DNA of 47,929 nucleotides from Streptomyces roseolus. Lineage in GTDB: Bacteria; Actinomycetota; Actinomycetes; Streptomycetales; Streptomycetaceae. A model generated the notes under the pieces. It made no database searches and was not told the DNA's origin. It saw only the letters and a list, made by a program, of their open reading frames with translations. The stretch lies in assembly GCF_014649855.1 (NCBI RefSeq), contig NZ_BMTV01000045.1:1-47929 (forward strand), read 5' to 3'. Below are positions 25,053 through 33,091 of this stretch, piece by piece. The translations under genes and the position numbers were made by a program. Position 1 is the first letter of the stretch. Each line of letters begins with the position of its first letter.

Positions 25053-25082
25053 GGATCACCCCCGCGCGAGCGGGGGTGATCC
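25053..25082. repeat. Perfect 13-bp-arm palindrome, CRISPR-repeat-like, overlapping the btuD stop
   Basis: GGATCACCCCCGC-GCGA-GCGGGGGTGATCC is a perfect inverted repeat with a GCGA tetraloop, between convergent VOC and btuD genes. The left 23 bases match the style of Streptomyces type I-E CRISPR repeats. On the minus strand it encodes the last eight codons and the TGA of btuD. It probably works as a bidirectional terminator, and may derive from an orphan repeat. Confidence 0.65.
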
Positions 25083-25901
25083 GACAGCCGGACGAGCCGG
25101 TGCCTCGGCCGGTCCGGTCGCGTGCGGCTCCCCCGGGAGGAAGGTCACCTGCGGCGCGCCCGTGCGGGGATGCACGGTCACCTCGCTCGTCACTCCGTAC
25201 ACCTCGGACAGCAGTCGGGGCGTGAGGACCTCCACCGGCGGGCCCGATGCGGTGACCCTGCCGTCCCTGAGGACGTAGAGGCGGTCGCAGTAGTACGCGG
25301 CGAGGTTGAGGTCGTGCAGGGCGACCACGACCGTGGCGGGCAGCTTCCGCAGGGTGCCGAGGACATCCAGCTGATGCCGGATGTCCAGGTGGTTCGTCGG
25401 TTCGTCCAGGACGAGGAGGGACGGTTGCTGGGCGAGGGCGCGGGCGATGAGGACGCGTTGGCGTTCGCCGCCGGAGAGCCGGTCGAAGGGGCGGTGGGCC
25501 AGGTCGGTGGCGTCCACCGCGTCCAGGGCCCGCCCGACCAGTTCGGCGTCCTCGGCGGTGTCCCCGTCGAGGAGCCGCTTGTGCGGGGTCCGGCCCATGG
25601 CGACGACCTCGCGCACGGAGAGGTCGAAGTCGGCGCCGGACTCCTGCACCACAGCGGCCACGGTCCGGGCCAGTCGCCGCACGGGCAGCGACCAGGCGTC
25701 GGCACCGTCGACCCTGACGTGGCCGGTTGCGGGGCGCAGGACGCGGTAGACGGCGCGCAGCAGGCTGGACTTGCCGCTGCCGTTGGGTCCGACGAGGCCG
25801 ATGACCTCGCCGGGGCGGGCGGTCAGGGACACGTCCGCGACCAGGCGGTGGGCGCCGGCGGTGAGGGTGACTCCGTCGACGACGAGTTCGGTGGCGCTCA
25901 T
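25056..25901 (-). CDS. btuD: Cobalamin ABC importer, ATP-binding protein (BtuD-like)
   Basis: This 281-residue ATPase of the FecE/BtuD class starts at ATG 25901, overlapping the btuC stop as ATGA. Walker A is GLVGPNGSGKSSLL (about residues 35-48), the Q-loop is VVQESGADFDLSV, and the signature is DRLSGGERQRVLIARAL. Walker B is LLVLDEPTNHLD and the switch His is in VALHDLNLAAYYCD. It energises uptake through BtuC. The last eight residues (SPPLARG plus stop) come from the palindrome at 25053-25082, so its natural C terminus seems to have been replaced or extended there. Substrate assignment rests on the upstream cobalamin riboswitch. Confidence 0.9.
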   Translation of the reverse strand: MSATELVVDGVTLTAGAHRLVADVSLTARPGEVIGLVGPNGSGKSSLLRAVYRVLRPATGHVRVDGADAWSLPVRRLARTVAAVVQESGADFDLSVREVVAMGRTPHKRLLDGDTAEDAELVGRALDAVDATDLAHRPFDRLSGGERQRVLIARALAQQPSLLVLDEPTNHLDIRHQLDVLGTLRKLPATVVVALHDLNLAAYYCDRLYVLRDGRVTASGPPVEVLTPRLLSEVYGVTSEVTVHPRTGAPQVTFLPGEPHATGPAEAPARPAVGSPPLARG

Positions 25902-27013
25902 GCCCCTCCTCGGTCGGTGGTCCGCCGTGCGTCACGGCGCATCAGCCACAGGAAGAACGGTCCGCCGCACAGGGCCGTGAGCACGCCGACGGGGATCTCC
26001 ATGGGGGCCGCGACGACGCGTGCGGCGATGTCGGCCCAGATGAGGAAGACGGCGCCGCCGAGCGCGGCGGTCGGCAGGACGCGGCGGTGGTCGCCGCCGA
26101 CGGCGAGGCGGACGACGTGCGGCAGCATCAGGCCGACGAAGCCGATCGGCCCGCACGCCGCGACCAGGACGCCGGTGACGAGGGAGAGCAGGACGAACAT
26201 GCGGGCGCGGAAGCGGGGCACGTCCAGGCCCATCGTGGTGGCCGCCTCCTCGCCGGCGAGCAGCAGGTTCAGGTTGCGCGCCTGTGCCAGGAGGACGGCG
26301 ATGCCCAGGATCAGGGCGGCGCCGGGCAGCCACAGCGTTCCCCAGTCGACGCCGCCGAGGCCTCCCAGGGTCCAGGCGAGGACCGCACGGGCCTCGTTGC
26401 CCCGGTCGGTGGTGAGGAGCAGCAGGTCCAGTACGGCGGTGAGCACCGCCGCGACGGCCACGCCGGACAGGACGAGCCGTGCCGAGGTGATCCTGCCGCC
26501 GGTGCGGGCGGTGGCGTAGACGAGCAGCAGCGCTCCGAGCGCGCCCGCGAACGCGGCGGCCGACAGCGACACCGGCCCGAACAGGGTGACGCCGAACACG
26601 ATCACCGCGACGGCGCCCAGGGACGCCCCGGAGGAGACTCCGAGCAGGTAGGGCTCGGCGAGCGGGTTGCGGATCAGGGCTTGCAGGGCGGTGCCCACGA
26701 CCGCGAGACCGGCGCCGGCCACGGCCCCGAGCAGCACGCGGGGCGCGCGGACGTCCAGCACGATGGTCTCGCGTGCCCGCGACCAGTCCGGCTCCGCCCA
26801 GTCGGCGCCCAGCGCGTGCGTGACGATGCCCCACACCTGGCCGGGCGGCACCTGGACCGAGCCGATCGCCAGGCCCGCCGTGGCGGACACCACCAGCAGC
26901 ACGGCCAGGATCGCGAGGGTGACGGTGAGAGCGGCGGGGCCGGCCCGCCTGTCCTCGTGTCCGGCCGGTCGCGCGGCTCGCCCGGGGGCGGCGCCGGTGA
27001 CCGGGGCCGTCAA
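25898..27013 (-). CDS. btuC: Cobalamin ABC importer, FecCD-type permease (BtuC-like)
   Basis: This 371-residue membrane protein has about ten hydrophobic helices. It starts at TTG 27013, overlapping the btuF stop (TTGA). The first helix is LTVTLAILAVLLVVSATAGLAIGS. FecCD family hallmarks are present: RAPRVLLGAVAGAGLAVVG, ALIRNPLAEPYLLGVSSGAS, and near the C terminus GPIGFVGLMLPHVVR, which forms the coupling contact with the ATPase. The N-terminal 25 residues are Ala/Gly/Pro/Arg-rich and cytoplasmic. It is in the middle of the btuF-C-D operon. Confidence 0.92.
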   Translation of the reverse strand: MTAPVTGAAPGRAARPAGHEDRRAGPAALTVTLAILAVLLVVSATAGLAIGSVQVPPGQVWGIVTHALGADWAEPDWSRARETIVLDVRAPRVLLGAVAGAGLAVVGTALQALIRNPLAEPYLLGVSSGASLGAVAVIVFGVTLFGPVSLSAAAFAGALGALLLVYATARTGGRITSARLVLSGVAVAAVLTAVLDLLLLTTDRGNEARAVLAWTLGGLGGVDWGTLWLPGAALILGIAVLLAQARNLNLLLAGEEAATTMGLDVPRFRARMFVLLSLVTGVLVAACGPIGFVGLMLPHVVRLAVGGDHRRVLPTAALGGAVFLIWADIAARVVAAPMEIPVGVLTALCGGPFFLWLMRRDARRTTDRGGA

Positions 27014-28044
27014 CGGAAGCTCTCGGGCTGGATGCCGCGGGCCATGTCCTCCACGGCGTACGCGGACCGGACGCCGACGAGGGTGGCGGTCAGCGGCAGG
27101 ACGACGAACCGCTTGTTCCTGATGGCGGGCACGTCCTTCAGAGCGGGCCGGCCGAGCAGGAACCTCTTCTTCTGTTCGATGCTTCCGGCGCCCTCGTAGT
27201 CGTAGATCGCGATGACCTCGGGCTCGCGTTCGACGACCTGCTCCCAGGAGACGTCGCCGAAGACGTCGTCGAGGTCGGCGAAGACGTTCGTGCCGCCGGC
27301 CAGCCGGATCAATTCGGTGCCCAGGCTCTTGCCGCCCGCGGTGAAGGCGGACTTGTCACCGCTGTCGTACACGAAGACGGACACCGGGGGCTTGCCCCGG
27401 ACGGCGGCGGAGGTTTTCCCGACGCGTGCCCGGAGGTCGGAGACCAGCTCGTCCGCCCGGTCGGACACTCCGAAGATCTTGCCGACGGTGCGGATCTCCT
27501 CGTAGGTGTCGTCCATCGTCACCCGCTTCTTCCCGCAGTACTCGCGGTTGAGGTGGGTGTCGACGCCCGCGTCCTGGAACGCCTTGCGGGAGCGGCCCTC
27601 GTTCTCGGCGAAGGCGCTGCCGTAGCCGCCGTAGACGAGGTCCGGCTCGGCGTCCAGGACGGTCTCGAAGGACGGTTCCTTCTCGGCCAGTTCCGGGATC
27701 GACTCGTAGTCCTTCTCCAGTTCGGGCAGGACGGCGGAGTCGGGGAAGGCGGTGCCGACCATGCGGTCCTTCAGACCGAGGGAGAGCATGAGTTCCGCCG
27801 GGTGCTGGTGGATGGTGACGACGCGGGCGGGCGCCTTGTCGTACGTCGTCCTCACGCCGCAGTTGTCGATGGTGACGGGAAAGGCGCCTGCCGACGGGGA
27901 CGTGGCCTTCGCGTCCCGGACGGTGTCCTGCGGCGTGCCGCACCCGGCGGTGAGCAGGGCGGCCGACAGCGCGACGGCCGTGGCCGTGGCACGAAGGGCT
28001 CGGCGTCGGCGGGCAGGGGTGAACAGCGGGGAACGGTCGTACAA
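27010..28044 (-). CDS. btuF: Cobalamin ABC importer, substrate-binding lipoprotein (BtuF-like)
   Basis: This 344-residue lipoprotein starts at TTG 28044, chosen for the AGGAGG 7 bp upstream and because it leads straight into a lipoprotein signal (ATATAVALSAALLTAGC). Mature residues include the PBP fold of class III binding proteins: ARVVTIHQHPAELMLSLGL, EPDLVYGGYGSAFAENEG, a long connecting helix, WEQVVEREPEVIAIYDYEG and the C-terminal DMARGIQPESFR. It captures the ligand outside the membrane and delivers it to BtuC. It is the first gene after a cobalamin riboswitch, so B12 or a cobinamide is the likely ligand. On its own it could pass as a siderophore-binding protein. Confidence 0.88.
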   Translation of the reverse strand: MYDRSPLFTPARRRRALRATATAVALSAALLTAGCGTPQDTVRDAKATSPSAGAFPVTIDNCGVRTTYDKAPARVVTIHQHPAELMLSLGLKDRMVGTAFPDSAVLPELEKDYESIPELAEKEPSFETVLDAEPDLVYGGYGSAFAENEGRSRKAFQDAGVDTHLNREYCGKKRVTMDDTYEEIRTVGKIFGVSDRADELVSDLRARVGKTSAAVRGKPPVSVFVYDSGDKSAFTAGGKSLGTELIRLAGGTNVFADLDDVFGDVSWEQVVEREPEVIAIYDYEGAGSIEQKKRFLLGRPALKDVPAIRNKRFVVLPLTATLVGVRSAYAVEDMARGIQPESFR

Positions 28045-28084
28045 GTGAAGCCTCCTGGGGAGTCCGCGCTCCTCGGATCGGGCC

Positions 28085-28238
28085 CGCGACAGGCCAGTGT
28101 CCTGACTCCCGGATCGACGCTCCCCTTGCCTTCCCACGCGCGGCGCAGTGGCATGTCGAAGGGTGCACTCCCCGGTCACAGTGGCGGGACCGTGCCGGAA
28201 TCGCACCGGCTTCCTGTCTCCCGTCGCGGTGATGACCT
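28085..28238 (-). promoter_or_regulatory. Cobalamin (AdoCbl) riboswitch controlling btuFCD
   Basis: The minus-strand leader contains the conserved cobalamin riboswitch blocks in order: GGGAGACAGGAAGCCGGTGCGA, TTCCGGCACGGTCCCGCCACTGTGA (with the B12-box GCCACTG), a variable arm, and GAGTCAGGACACTGGCCT. It ends about 40 bp before the btuF ribosome binding site. Binding of adenosylcobalamin should repress the importer operon, by analogy with other such riboswitches. Confidence 0.93.
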
Positions 28239-28242
28239 GCTG

Positions 28243-28270
28243 ATCCTACGGCCCCCCGCGCCCGGGTCAA
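28243..28270 (-). promoter_or_regulatory. Promoter of the riboswitch-btuFCD transcript
   Basis: Minus strand: -35 TTGACC (28265-28270), 16-bp spacer, -10 TAGGAT (28243-28248). The expected transcription start lies at the 5' edge of the riboswitch. Confidence 0.75.
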
Positions 28271-28604
28271 GATCGCGCGGCCCCCGCCGACGTCCACGAC
28301 CCGGCACGCCTCCGGTGCGCCCGCGACGGAAGGATCCGTCCCCGCACGACGGTCTTCCCCGGGGTGTGACCCGCCTCTGGCCGAGGGCGGAGGCCGCTCC
28401 GGGTCGGAGAGGGGGAACGTCGCGGCGACGGCGGCCACGAGCCGTCCCTCCTCCGTGAGCCGGGGCGGAGTCGCGAGGCCTCGCCCGTCGGCCCGGCCCC
28501 CGTCCACCGACCGTCCGCACCGATCACGGTGTGGTCGGTGACACTTGACGGGGGCCTCTCCACGAGCGGTCTTCGGCAATGGCGGCCGGGCCGAAAGCGG
28601 GGGG
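28271..28604. other. Intergenic region with nested hairpin
   Basis: About 330 bp between the btu promoter and the methyltransferase stop. A nested inverted repeat at 28505-28540 (CACCGACC outer arm with GGTCGGTG; CACCG-atca-CGGTG inner arm) lies about 65 bp past the methyltransferase stop and could terminate it. No gene seen. Confidence 0.5.
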
Positions 28605-29729
28605 TCAGGTGGGTGGTTTGTGGGCGACGGCGACGATCGCCGCGCGCGGTACCTCGGCGATGAAGGCGTCGTCGGAGCGGTAGACGACCGGCGCCGGTGT
28701 GAAGCCGGTCTTCTCGGGCAGGGTCGCCAGGTACGCGTCGTGCTGGAAGTACTGCTCCAGGAGTCGCCAGCGGGCGTCGGTTCCGCCGAGGGTGGCGAAG
28801 AACGCGCCGACTCCGTACATGTCTTCCACGTACGCGCACATGCGGCGGCACGCCTCTTCCCGGGTGGTGCCGCGGACGACGAGGGGGTCGTACAGGTCGA
28901 CGACGCGGGCCGCCGTGCCCGCCTCGGCGAAGAGTTCGGTCAGGAGGCCGCGGGAGAAGTGGCGGTAGTCGTGGCCGGCCGTGGTGTGGGGGTGGACGAT
29001 GTCGGTGAAGAACCGTGCCATGGGGCTGGTGTCGTCGAAGTCGTGCAGGACCACGTGGCCCCCGTCCCTGACGACGCGCAGGGCCTCGGTGACGGCGTCG
29101 AGCCTCTCCTGCGGCGCGATGTGGTGGGTTCCGTAGGCGAGCAGTGCCGCGTCCATGGTGCCGTCGGCGAGGAAGAGGTGGTCCGCGGACTGCCGGATGG
29201 CGGGCAGGCCCTGGGCGAGGGCTCGTTCGACCATGTCCCCCGAGAGGTCGCCCGTGAGGATGTGGAGGCGGTCGCGCAGGTCGGGGGCGTGGTCGTGGAC
29301 GGCGCGGGCGATGGTTCCGTCGCCGCCCAGAACGTCGAGGACGGTGCGGGGGGCGGCCGTGTCGGAGGCCGCGCGGGAGGGAGCGGCCAGTTCGAGCAGT
29401 TGTCGCATTCCCTTCCAGCGGACGGAGGAGTCCTGCTGGGCCCTGCGGTAGGTGTCGCCGCGCCCGGTGTCGTCGGAATCGAATTCCGTGGTCGTCGCGG
29501 CCAGCGCTCTGAGCGCTTTGTCGGAACCTGGGCGGCCGAAATCCACGGACGATTTCAGGACCGGGTGGGCCGGAACCGTGTCGCGCAGATAATCTTCGAG
29601 GGTCAGGGACGGTAAGTAGGTTTCCGTTCCCGCCGGTGCATCCTCCTGCATTTCCACCAATCCGGTCAGTCGATGGATGTCGTCGCGGACGACTGGTCGT
29701 TCCGCATGCGGGGTCTTCACCCTCCGCAA
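28605..29729 (-). CDS. lptI: SAM methyltransferase, candidate 3-methylglutamate pathway enzyme (GlmT/DptI/LptI type)
   Basis: Up to 374 residues from TTG 29729; GTG 29720 or an internal ATG (MQEDAPAG) are possible starts. The class I methyltransferase motif I is TVLDVLGGDGTIARAV (about residue 130), followed by LTGDLSGDMVERAL, AALLAYGTHHIAP and DGGHVVLHDFDDTSP. The N-terminal 110 residues are a family-specific region. In CDA, daptomycin and A54145 clusters a stand-alone enzyme of about this size methylates 2-oxoglutarate, giving 3-methylglutamate. The first A domain of the neighbouring terminal NRPS has an acidic mGlu-like code, which is why I propose that role. The reaction is inferred, not visible in the sequence. 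Confidence 0.6.
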   Translation of the reverse strand: MRRVKTPHAERPVVRDDIHRLTGLVEMQEDAPAGTETYLPSLTLEDYLRDTVPAHPVLKSSVDFGRPGSDKALRALAATTTEFDSDDTGRGDTYRRAQQDSSVRWKGMRQLLELAAPSRAASDTAAPRTVLDVLGGDGTIARAVHDHAPDLRDRLHILTGDLSGDMVERALAQGLPAIRQSADHLFLADGTMDAALLAYGTHHIAPQERLDAVTEALRVVRDGGHVVLHDFDDTSPMARFFTDIVHPHTTAGHDYRHFSRGLLTELFAEAGTAARVVDLYDPLVVRGTTREEACRRMCAYVEDMYGVGAFFATLGGTDARWRLLEQYFQHDAYLATLPEKTGFTPAPVVYRSDDAFIAEVPRAAIVAVAHKPPT

Positions 29730-30499
29730 TCCATGAGCGGCCCGTTATTCCATCGGGCGGCACCGGGGTGCGCGCCGGGCGGAGTTCGGGGGCGCCGGCG
29801 CTCGGCCAGTCCGGTCCGCAGTTTCACCGTCGCACCCTTTCAGGGCGCCGATCCCGCGTCAAGGGTGCTCACGCGGGAGTGCCCCCTCCGAGGCCAGTCG
29901 TACCGGCCGTTCCTGTCGACGGCGCGAACTCCGGGGAAAGGGGCGGGGCTTCTGCCGGGATTCGGTCCCCGTGTTTCATGCCCGGCGGGCAGGGGCGGTA
30001 CGCAGGGGATTCCGGAGGTATGAATTCACCCATATCGGAGGTATGCCGTCGGCGCGTCGGGGCCGGTCGCACGTCGGACCGGCCCCGGAGTGGTCGATTC
30101 GTGTCGTGAGGCGTGACCGTTGTTTACTTTTCGCCTCCGGTCCAGACGGATATCCCCCGAAATTCCCCTTCCGGTCGGGATCCGGTCGACGAATCCCCTC
30201 TTCCCGCCGCCTTGCGGCGGAGAGGGCGGGAAGGGGAGCGGTCGTCGGGGGGCGGTCTTCGGGGTCCGTCGTGGGGGTGGTCGTGGCCGGGAGGAAGGAA
30301 TCGTCCGGCGGTTCCCTGGTAGGTTGGCGTCCCTTCGTTCTTCCCCGCGCGCCCGTACCGGTCGGCCGGGTGTGCGCCCGGTGAAACCGGGAAGTCGTTT
30401 CCCTGTTCCCTTCGGCGAGTTCTCGGAAGAAGGACGCGGGAATCCCAGGGGCGCCGCCGGGAGGGCTCCACGAGCGAGGAGAGGCGGAACGGGGCTGTC
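29730..30499. other. 770-bp gap with duplicated SD-ATG motif and a hairpin
   Basis: This region divergently separates the methyltransferase from the DedA gene. CGGAGGTATG occurs twice 24 bp apart (30012-30021 and 30036-30045). The first would open a 29-codon peptide (MNSPISEVCRRRVGAG...), the second a 113-codon frame without a known domain. A hairpin (CCGCC-TTGC-GGCGG with longer flanks) lies near 30205-30220. The stretch is locally less GC-rich than coding DNA here. No gene is called. Confidence 0.45.
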
Positions 30500-31120
30500 A
30501 TGTCGTGGATGAACGATGTGCTGACAGCGGTGTCGGACATGAGCCCGGTCGCCAGGTTCGCCCTGGCCTCCGCGTTCGCGTTCGCGGAATCCGGTCTCGG
30601 GGCCGGCATGGTCGTCCCCGGCGAGGTCGCGGTCCTGGCCCTGAGCGCCGGAACGGAGGGGACGCGCCCGCTGCTGGCCCTCTTCCTCGTCGTCACGCTC
30701 AGCAGCTCGGCCGGCGACCACGTCGGCTACTTCCTCGGCATCCGCTACGGGCAGCGCATGAGGGAGACGCGCCTGGTACGGCGGATCGGGCAGCACCACT
30801 GGGACCGCGCGCAGGAGCTCTGCCACCGGCACGGGGCGCGCGCCGTCTTCCTGACCCGGCTCCTGCCCGTGGTGCGCACCCTCACCCCCGCGACCGCCGG
30901 AGTCGGCTCCGTGCGCTACCTCCGCTTCCTGCCCGCCTCCCTCGCCGGAGCCGCGATGTGGTCCGCGCTCTACGTGTCCGCGGGAACGCTGGTCTCGGCC
31001 TCCCTGCGCGAGGCCGAGACCCTGCTCTCCACCATCCTGTGGTCCCTGCTGGGCGTGGCGGCCGCCCTCACGCTCGCGACCGTGTGGTGGCGGCGCAGGC
31101 ACCGCCGCCGCAGCTCCTGA
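30500..31120 (+). CDS. DedA/SNARE-associated family membrane protein
   Basis: This 206-residue polytopic protein starts at ATG 30500, with a GAGGAGAGGCGGA stretch upstream. The DedA signature is seen as FAESGLGAGMVVPGEVAVLAL, then SAGDHVGYFLGIRYG, then the conserved RHGARAVFLTRLLPVVRTLTPATAGVG. Hydrophobic helices near the C terminus precede an Arg-rich tail. DedA proteins act in membrane lipid recycling and envelope homeostasis, and some affect sensitivity to cationic or membrane-active peptides. It is the only + strand gene inside the lipopeptide locus, so a self-protection role is conceivable but unproven. Confidence 0.9.
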   Translation: MSWMNDVLTAVSDMSPVARFALASAFAFAESGLGAGMVVPGEVAVLALSAGTEGTRPLLALFLVVTLSSSAGDHVGYFLGIRYGQRMRETRLVRRIGQHHWDRAQELCHRHGARAVFLTRLLPVVRTLTPATAGVGSVRYLRFLPASLAGAAMWSALYVSAGTLVSASLREAETLLSTILWSLLGVAAALTLATVWWRRRHRRRSS

Positions 31121-31123
31121 CCG

Positions 31124-31163
31124 CGCGTCGCCCCGTCCCGTGCCGCTCGCCGGGGACGACGCG
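31124..31163. terminator. Possible bidirectional terminator between dedA and lptN
   Basis: CGCGTCG (31124-31130) pairs with CGACGCG (31157-31163), with GTCCC/GGGGAC partly extending the stem. It sits between convergent stop codons. The stem is imperfect. Confidence 0.4.
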
Positions 31164-31184
31164 GTCCGTCGGTGGGTCGTCACG

Positions 31185-32033
31185 TCACTCGTCGGGGGGC
31201 CGGCGAACGGCGCGCGCGGCGAGGACCGTCATCGCCGCCATCAGGCCCAGGGCCGCGCACAGCGCCGCGGTCACCTCGCTTCCGACCTGCCCTCCCAGGG
31301 CGAGGCTCCGCGACGCCTCCACCGCGTGGCTCACCGGATTGACGGTGGCGACGGCCGCCAGCCAGCCGGGCAGCACGTCGACCGGCACGAACGCGCTGGA
31401 GGCGAACATCAGCGGGAAGCTGACGAAGAATCCGATGCTGGAGAGCACCTCGACCTTCCGCAGCCACGCGGCGAGCGCGATGAAGATCCAGATCAACGAC
31501 CAGATCACCACCGTGGACAGCGCCAACGCCGCCACCAGTCCCACCGCCCCTCCCCCGGCCCGGTAGCCGAACAGCAGGTGGCCCGCGACGACCAGGACCA
31601 GCAGCTGCATTCCCGAGCGCGTCAGATCGGCGATCGAGCGCGCCACCAGCACCATCGGCAACGACAACGGCAGGACGCGGAAGCGGCGTACCATCCCGCC
31701 CTCCATGTCCCGCACCAGACCCACCCCCGCGGACTGCGAGGTGCCGATCCCGGTGGTGACGAGGAGAGCGGGCAGCAGGAACTCGATGTAGGACACTCCG
31801 CGCGGCAGGATCGAGCGGTCCGCGAGGCTGCCGAAGACCTGGCTGATCAGCAGCAGCATCACCACCGGCTGCGCCACGCTGAACAGCACCACCCTGCGGT
31901 CCGCGTAGACCAGGCGGATCTGGCGTGCGGTGAGGACCCGGAGTTGCGCGGCCCTGCCCGCCGGTCTCCAGCGCGGGACCCGCTCCTCCGTCGCGGGCCC
32001 GGCCGAGGGCGTCATCGTCCCAGGTGCGTTCAC
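31185..32033 (-). CDS. lptN: ABC-2 exporter permease (DrrB type)
   Basis: This 282-residue membrane protein starts at GTG 32033, overlapping the lptM stop by 4 bp (GTGA). It has six hydrophobic segments, including QPVVMLLLISQVFGSLAD, YIEFLLPALLVTTGIGTSQSAG, FVSFPLMFASSAFVPVD and the C-terminal SEVTAALCAALGLMAAMTV. ABC-2 family features include DMEGGMVRRFRVLPLS and PGWLAAVATVNPVSHAVEASRSL. With the ATPase it should form a DrrAB-like exporter for the lipopeptide product and contribute to self-resistance. It is the last gene of the long minus-strand lipopeptide unit. Confidence 0.88.
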   Translation of the reverse strand: MNAPGTMTPSAGPATEERVPRWRPAGRAAQLRVLTARQIRLVYADRRVVLFSVAQPVVMLLLISQVFGSLADRSILPRGVSYIEFLLPALLVTTGIGTSQSAGVGLVRDMEGGMVRRFRVLPLSLPMVLVARSIADLTRSGMQLLVLVVAGHLLFGYRAGGGAVGLVAALALSTVVIWSLIWIFIALAAWLRKVEVLSSIGFFVSFPLMFASSAFVPVDVLPGWLAAVATVNPVSHAVEASRSLALGGQVGSEVTAALCAALGLMAAMTVLAARAVRRPPDE

Positions 32034-33091
32034 GGGGTCTCCGGGGTGTCGCCGGTGCGCCGTTCGGCCTCCGGGAGGGTGATCCGGGGGGCCGCACGCG
32101 CCGGAGCGGGGGCGGGAGGGCGGTCGAGGGCAGCCGCCGCCGGGGCGGGGGCGTCGGGGGCCGTGGCGGTGAAGGCGAGGTAGACGTCGTCCAGGGAGGG
32201 CTCCGCGTAGCGGATCTCCGTGACGTTCTGTCCCACGGCGTCCAGCACCCGGATCACCACGGCCAGATCCGCCGAATCCCCCGCCGGCACGGTCAGCTCA
32301 CCGCGCCCGTCGTCCACGTCCGACGGGAAGCCGGCCCGGCCCAGGGCCTCGGCGGCCACGGTCCTGTCGCCCTGCGGTCCGACCCGCAGCGAGATGGAAC
32401 CGCTGCCGGCCCGTGCCTTCAGCTCCACCGCCGTGCCCGACGCCAGGACCCGGCCCGCCCCCAGGACGGTGATCCGGTCGGCGAGCCGGTCGGCCTCCTC
32501 CAGGTACTGCGTCGTCAGCAGGACCGCCGTCCCGTCCCGCGCGAGCCCCTGCACCCTCTCCCACAGGCCGAGACGGCTGGGCAGGTCCAACCCCACGGAC
32601 GGCTCGTCCAGGAACAGGACGTCGGGACGGCCGACCAGCCCGAGCGCCAGATCCAGCCGGCGGCGCATCCCGCCCGAATACGTCGCCGCCCTGCGCCCCG
32701 CGGCGGCACGGAGGCCGAACGCCTCCAGCAACTCGTCCGCCCGGCCGGCCGCCTGCGCCTTGGAGGCCCCGCACAGCCGGGCCACCAGGACGAGGTTGTC
32801 GTGACCGGAGAGCTCCTCGTCGAGCGCGGCGAACTGCCCGGTGACGCCGATGCGCCGACGCACCTCGTCGGGCCGGCCGGCCACGTCGAAGCCGGCGACC
32901 GAGGCGGTGCCCGAGGTGGGGGGCGTGAGGGTGGACAGGACGTTGACGAGGGTGGTCTTGCCCGCCCCGTTGTGGCCCAGCAGGCCCATGATCTCCCCGC
33001 GCGCCACCGTCAGGTCCACGCCGTCGAGGGCCTGGACCGCGCCGAAGCGCTTGCGCAGGCCGGTGGCGCGGATCACCTGGTCCACCGCCAT
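32030..33091 (-). CDS. lptM: ABC exporter ATPase (DrrA type)
   Basis: This 353-residue ATPase starts at ATG 33091, whose A is shared with the TGA of the hydroxylase gene (TGATG). Walker A is GLLGHNGAGKTTLV, signature YSGGMRRRLDLALGL, Walker B VLFLDEPSVGLD and the switch region LLTTQYLEEADRLAD. The DrrA-type C-terminal domain follows (ISLRVGPQGD to AEPSLDDVYLAFT). The last 45 residues form a Pro/Ala-rich tail. With the permease it likely exports the lipopeptide. The pair corresponds in position and type to the transporter pairs of daptomycin-class clusters. Confidence 0.9.
   Translation of the reverse strand: MAVDQVIRATGLRKRFGAVQALDGVDLTVARGEIMGLLGHNGAGKTTLVNVLSTLTPPTSGTASVAGFDVAGRPDEVRRRIGVTGQFAALDEELSGHDNLVLVARLCGASKAQAAGRADELLEAFGLRAAAGRRAATYSGGMRRRLDLALGLVGRPDVLFLDEPSVGLDLPSRLGLWERVQGLARDGTAVLLTTQYLEEADRLADRITVLGAGRVLASGTAVELKARAGSGSISLRVGPQGDRTVAAEALGRAGFPSDVDDGRGELTVPAGDSADLAVVIRVLDAVGQNVTEIRYAEPSLDDVYLAFTATAPDAPAPAAAALDRPPAPAPARAAPRITLPEAERRTGDTPETP

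Noticed and set aside
7447..25082. A CRISPR array linking the two repeat-like palindromes
   Set aside because: The two elements are 17 kb apart, differ in sequence, and have no neighbouring repeats, spacers or cas genes.
25056..28044. Siderophore uptake as the function of the ABC importer
   Set aside because: The protein families allow it, but the cobalamin riboswitch upstream fits a B12/cobinamide ligand better.
28290..28500. Minus-strand frame with VVDVGGGRAILTRA, possible methyltransferase fragment
   Set aside because: Only one short motif-like stretch in a Pro/Arg-rich frame directly upstream of the riboswitch promoter; no other motif supports it.
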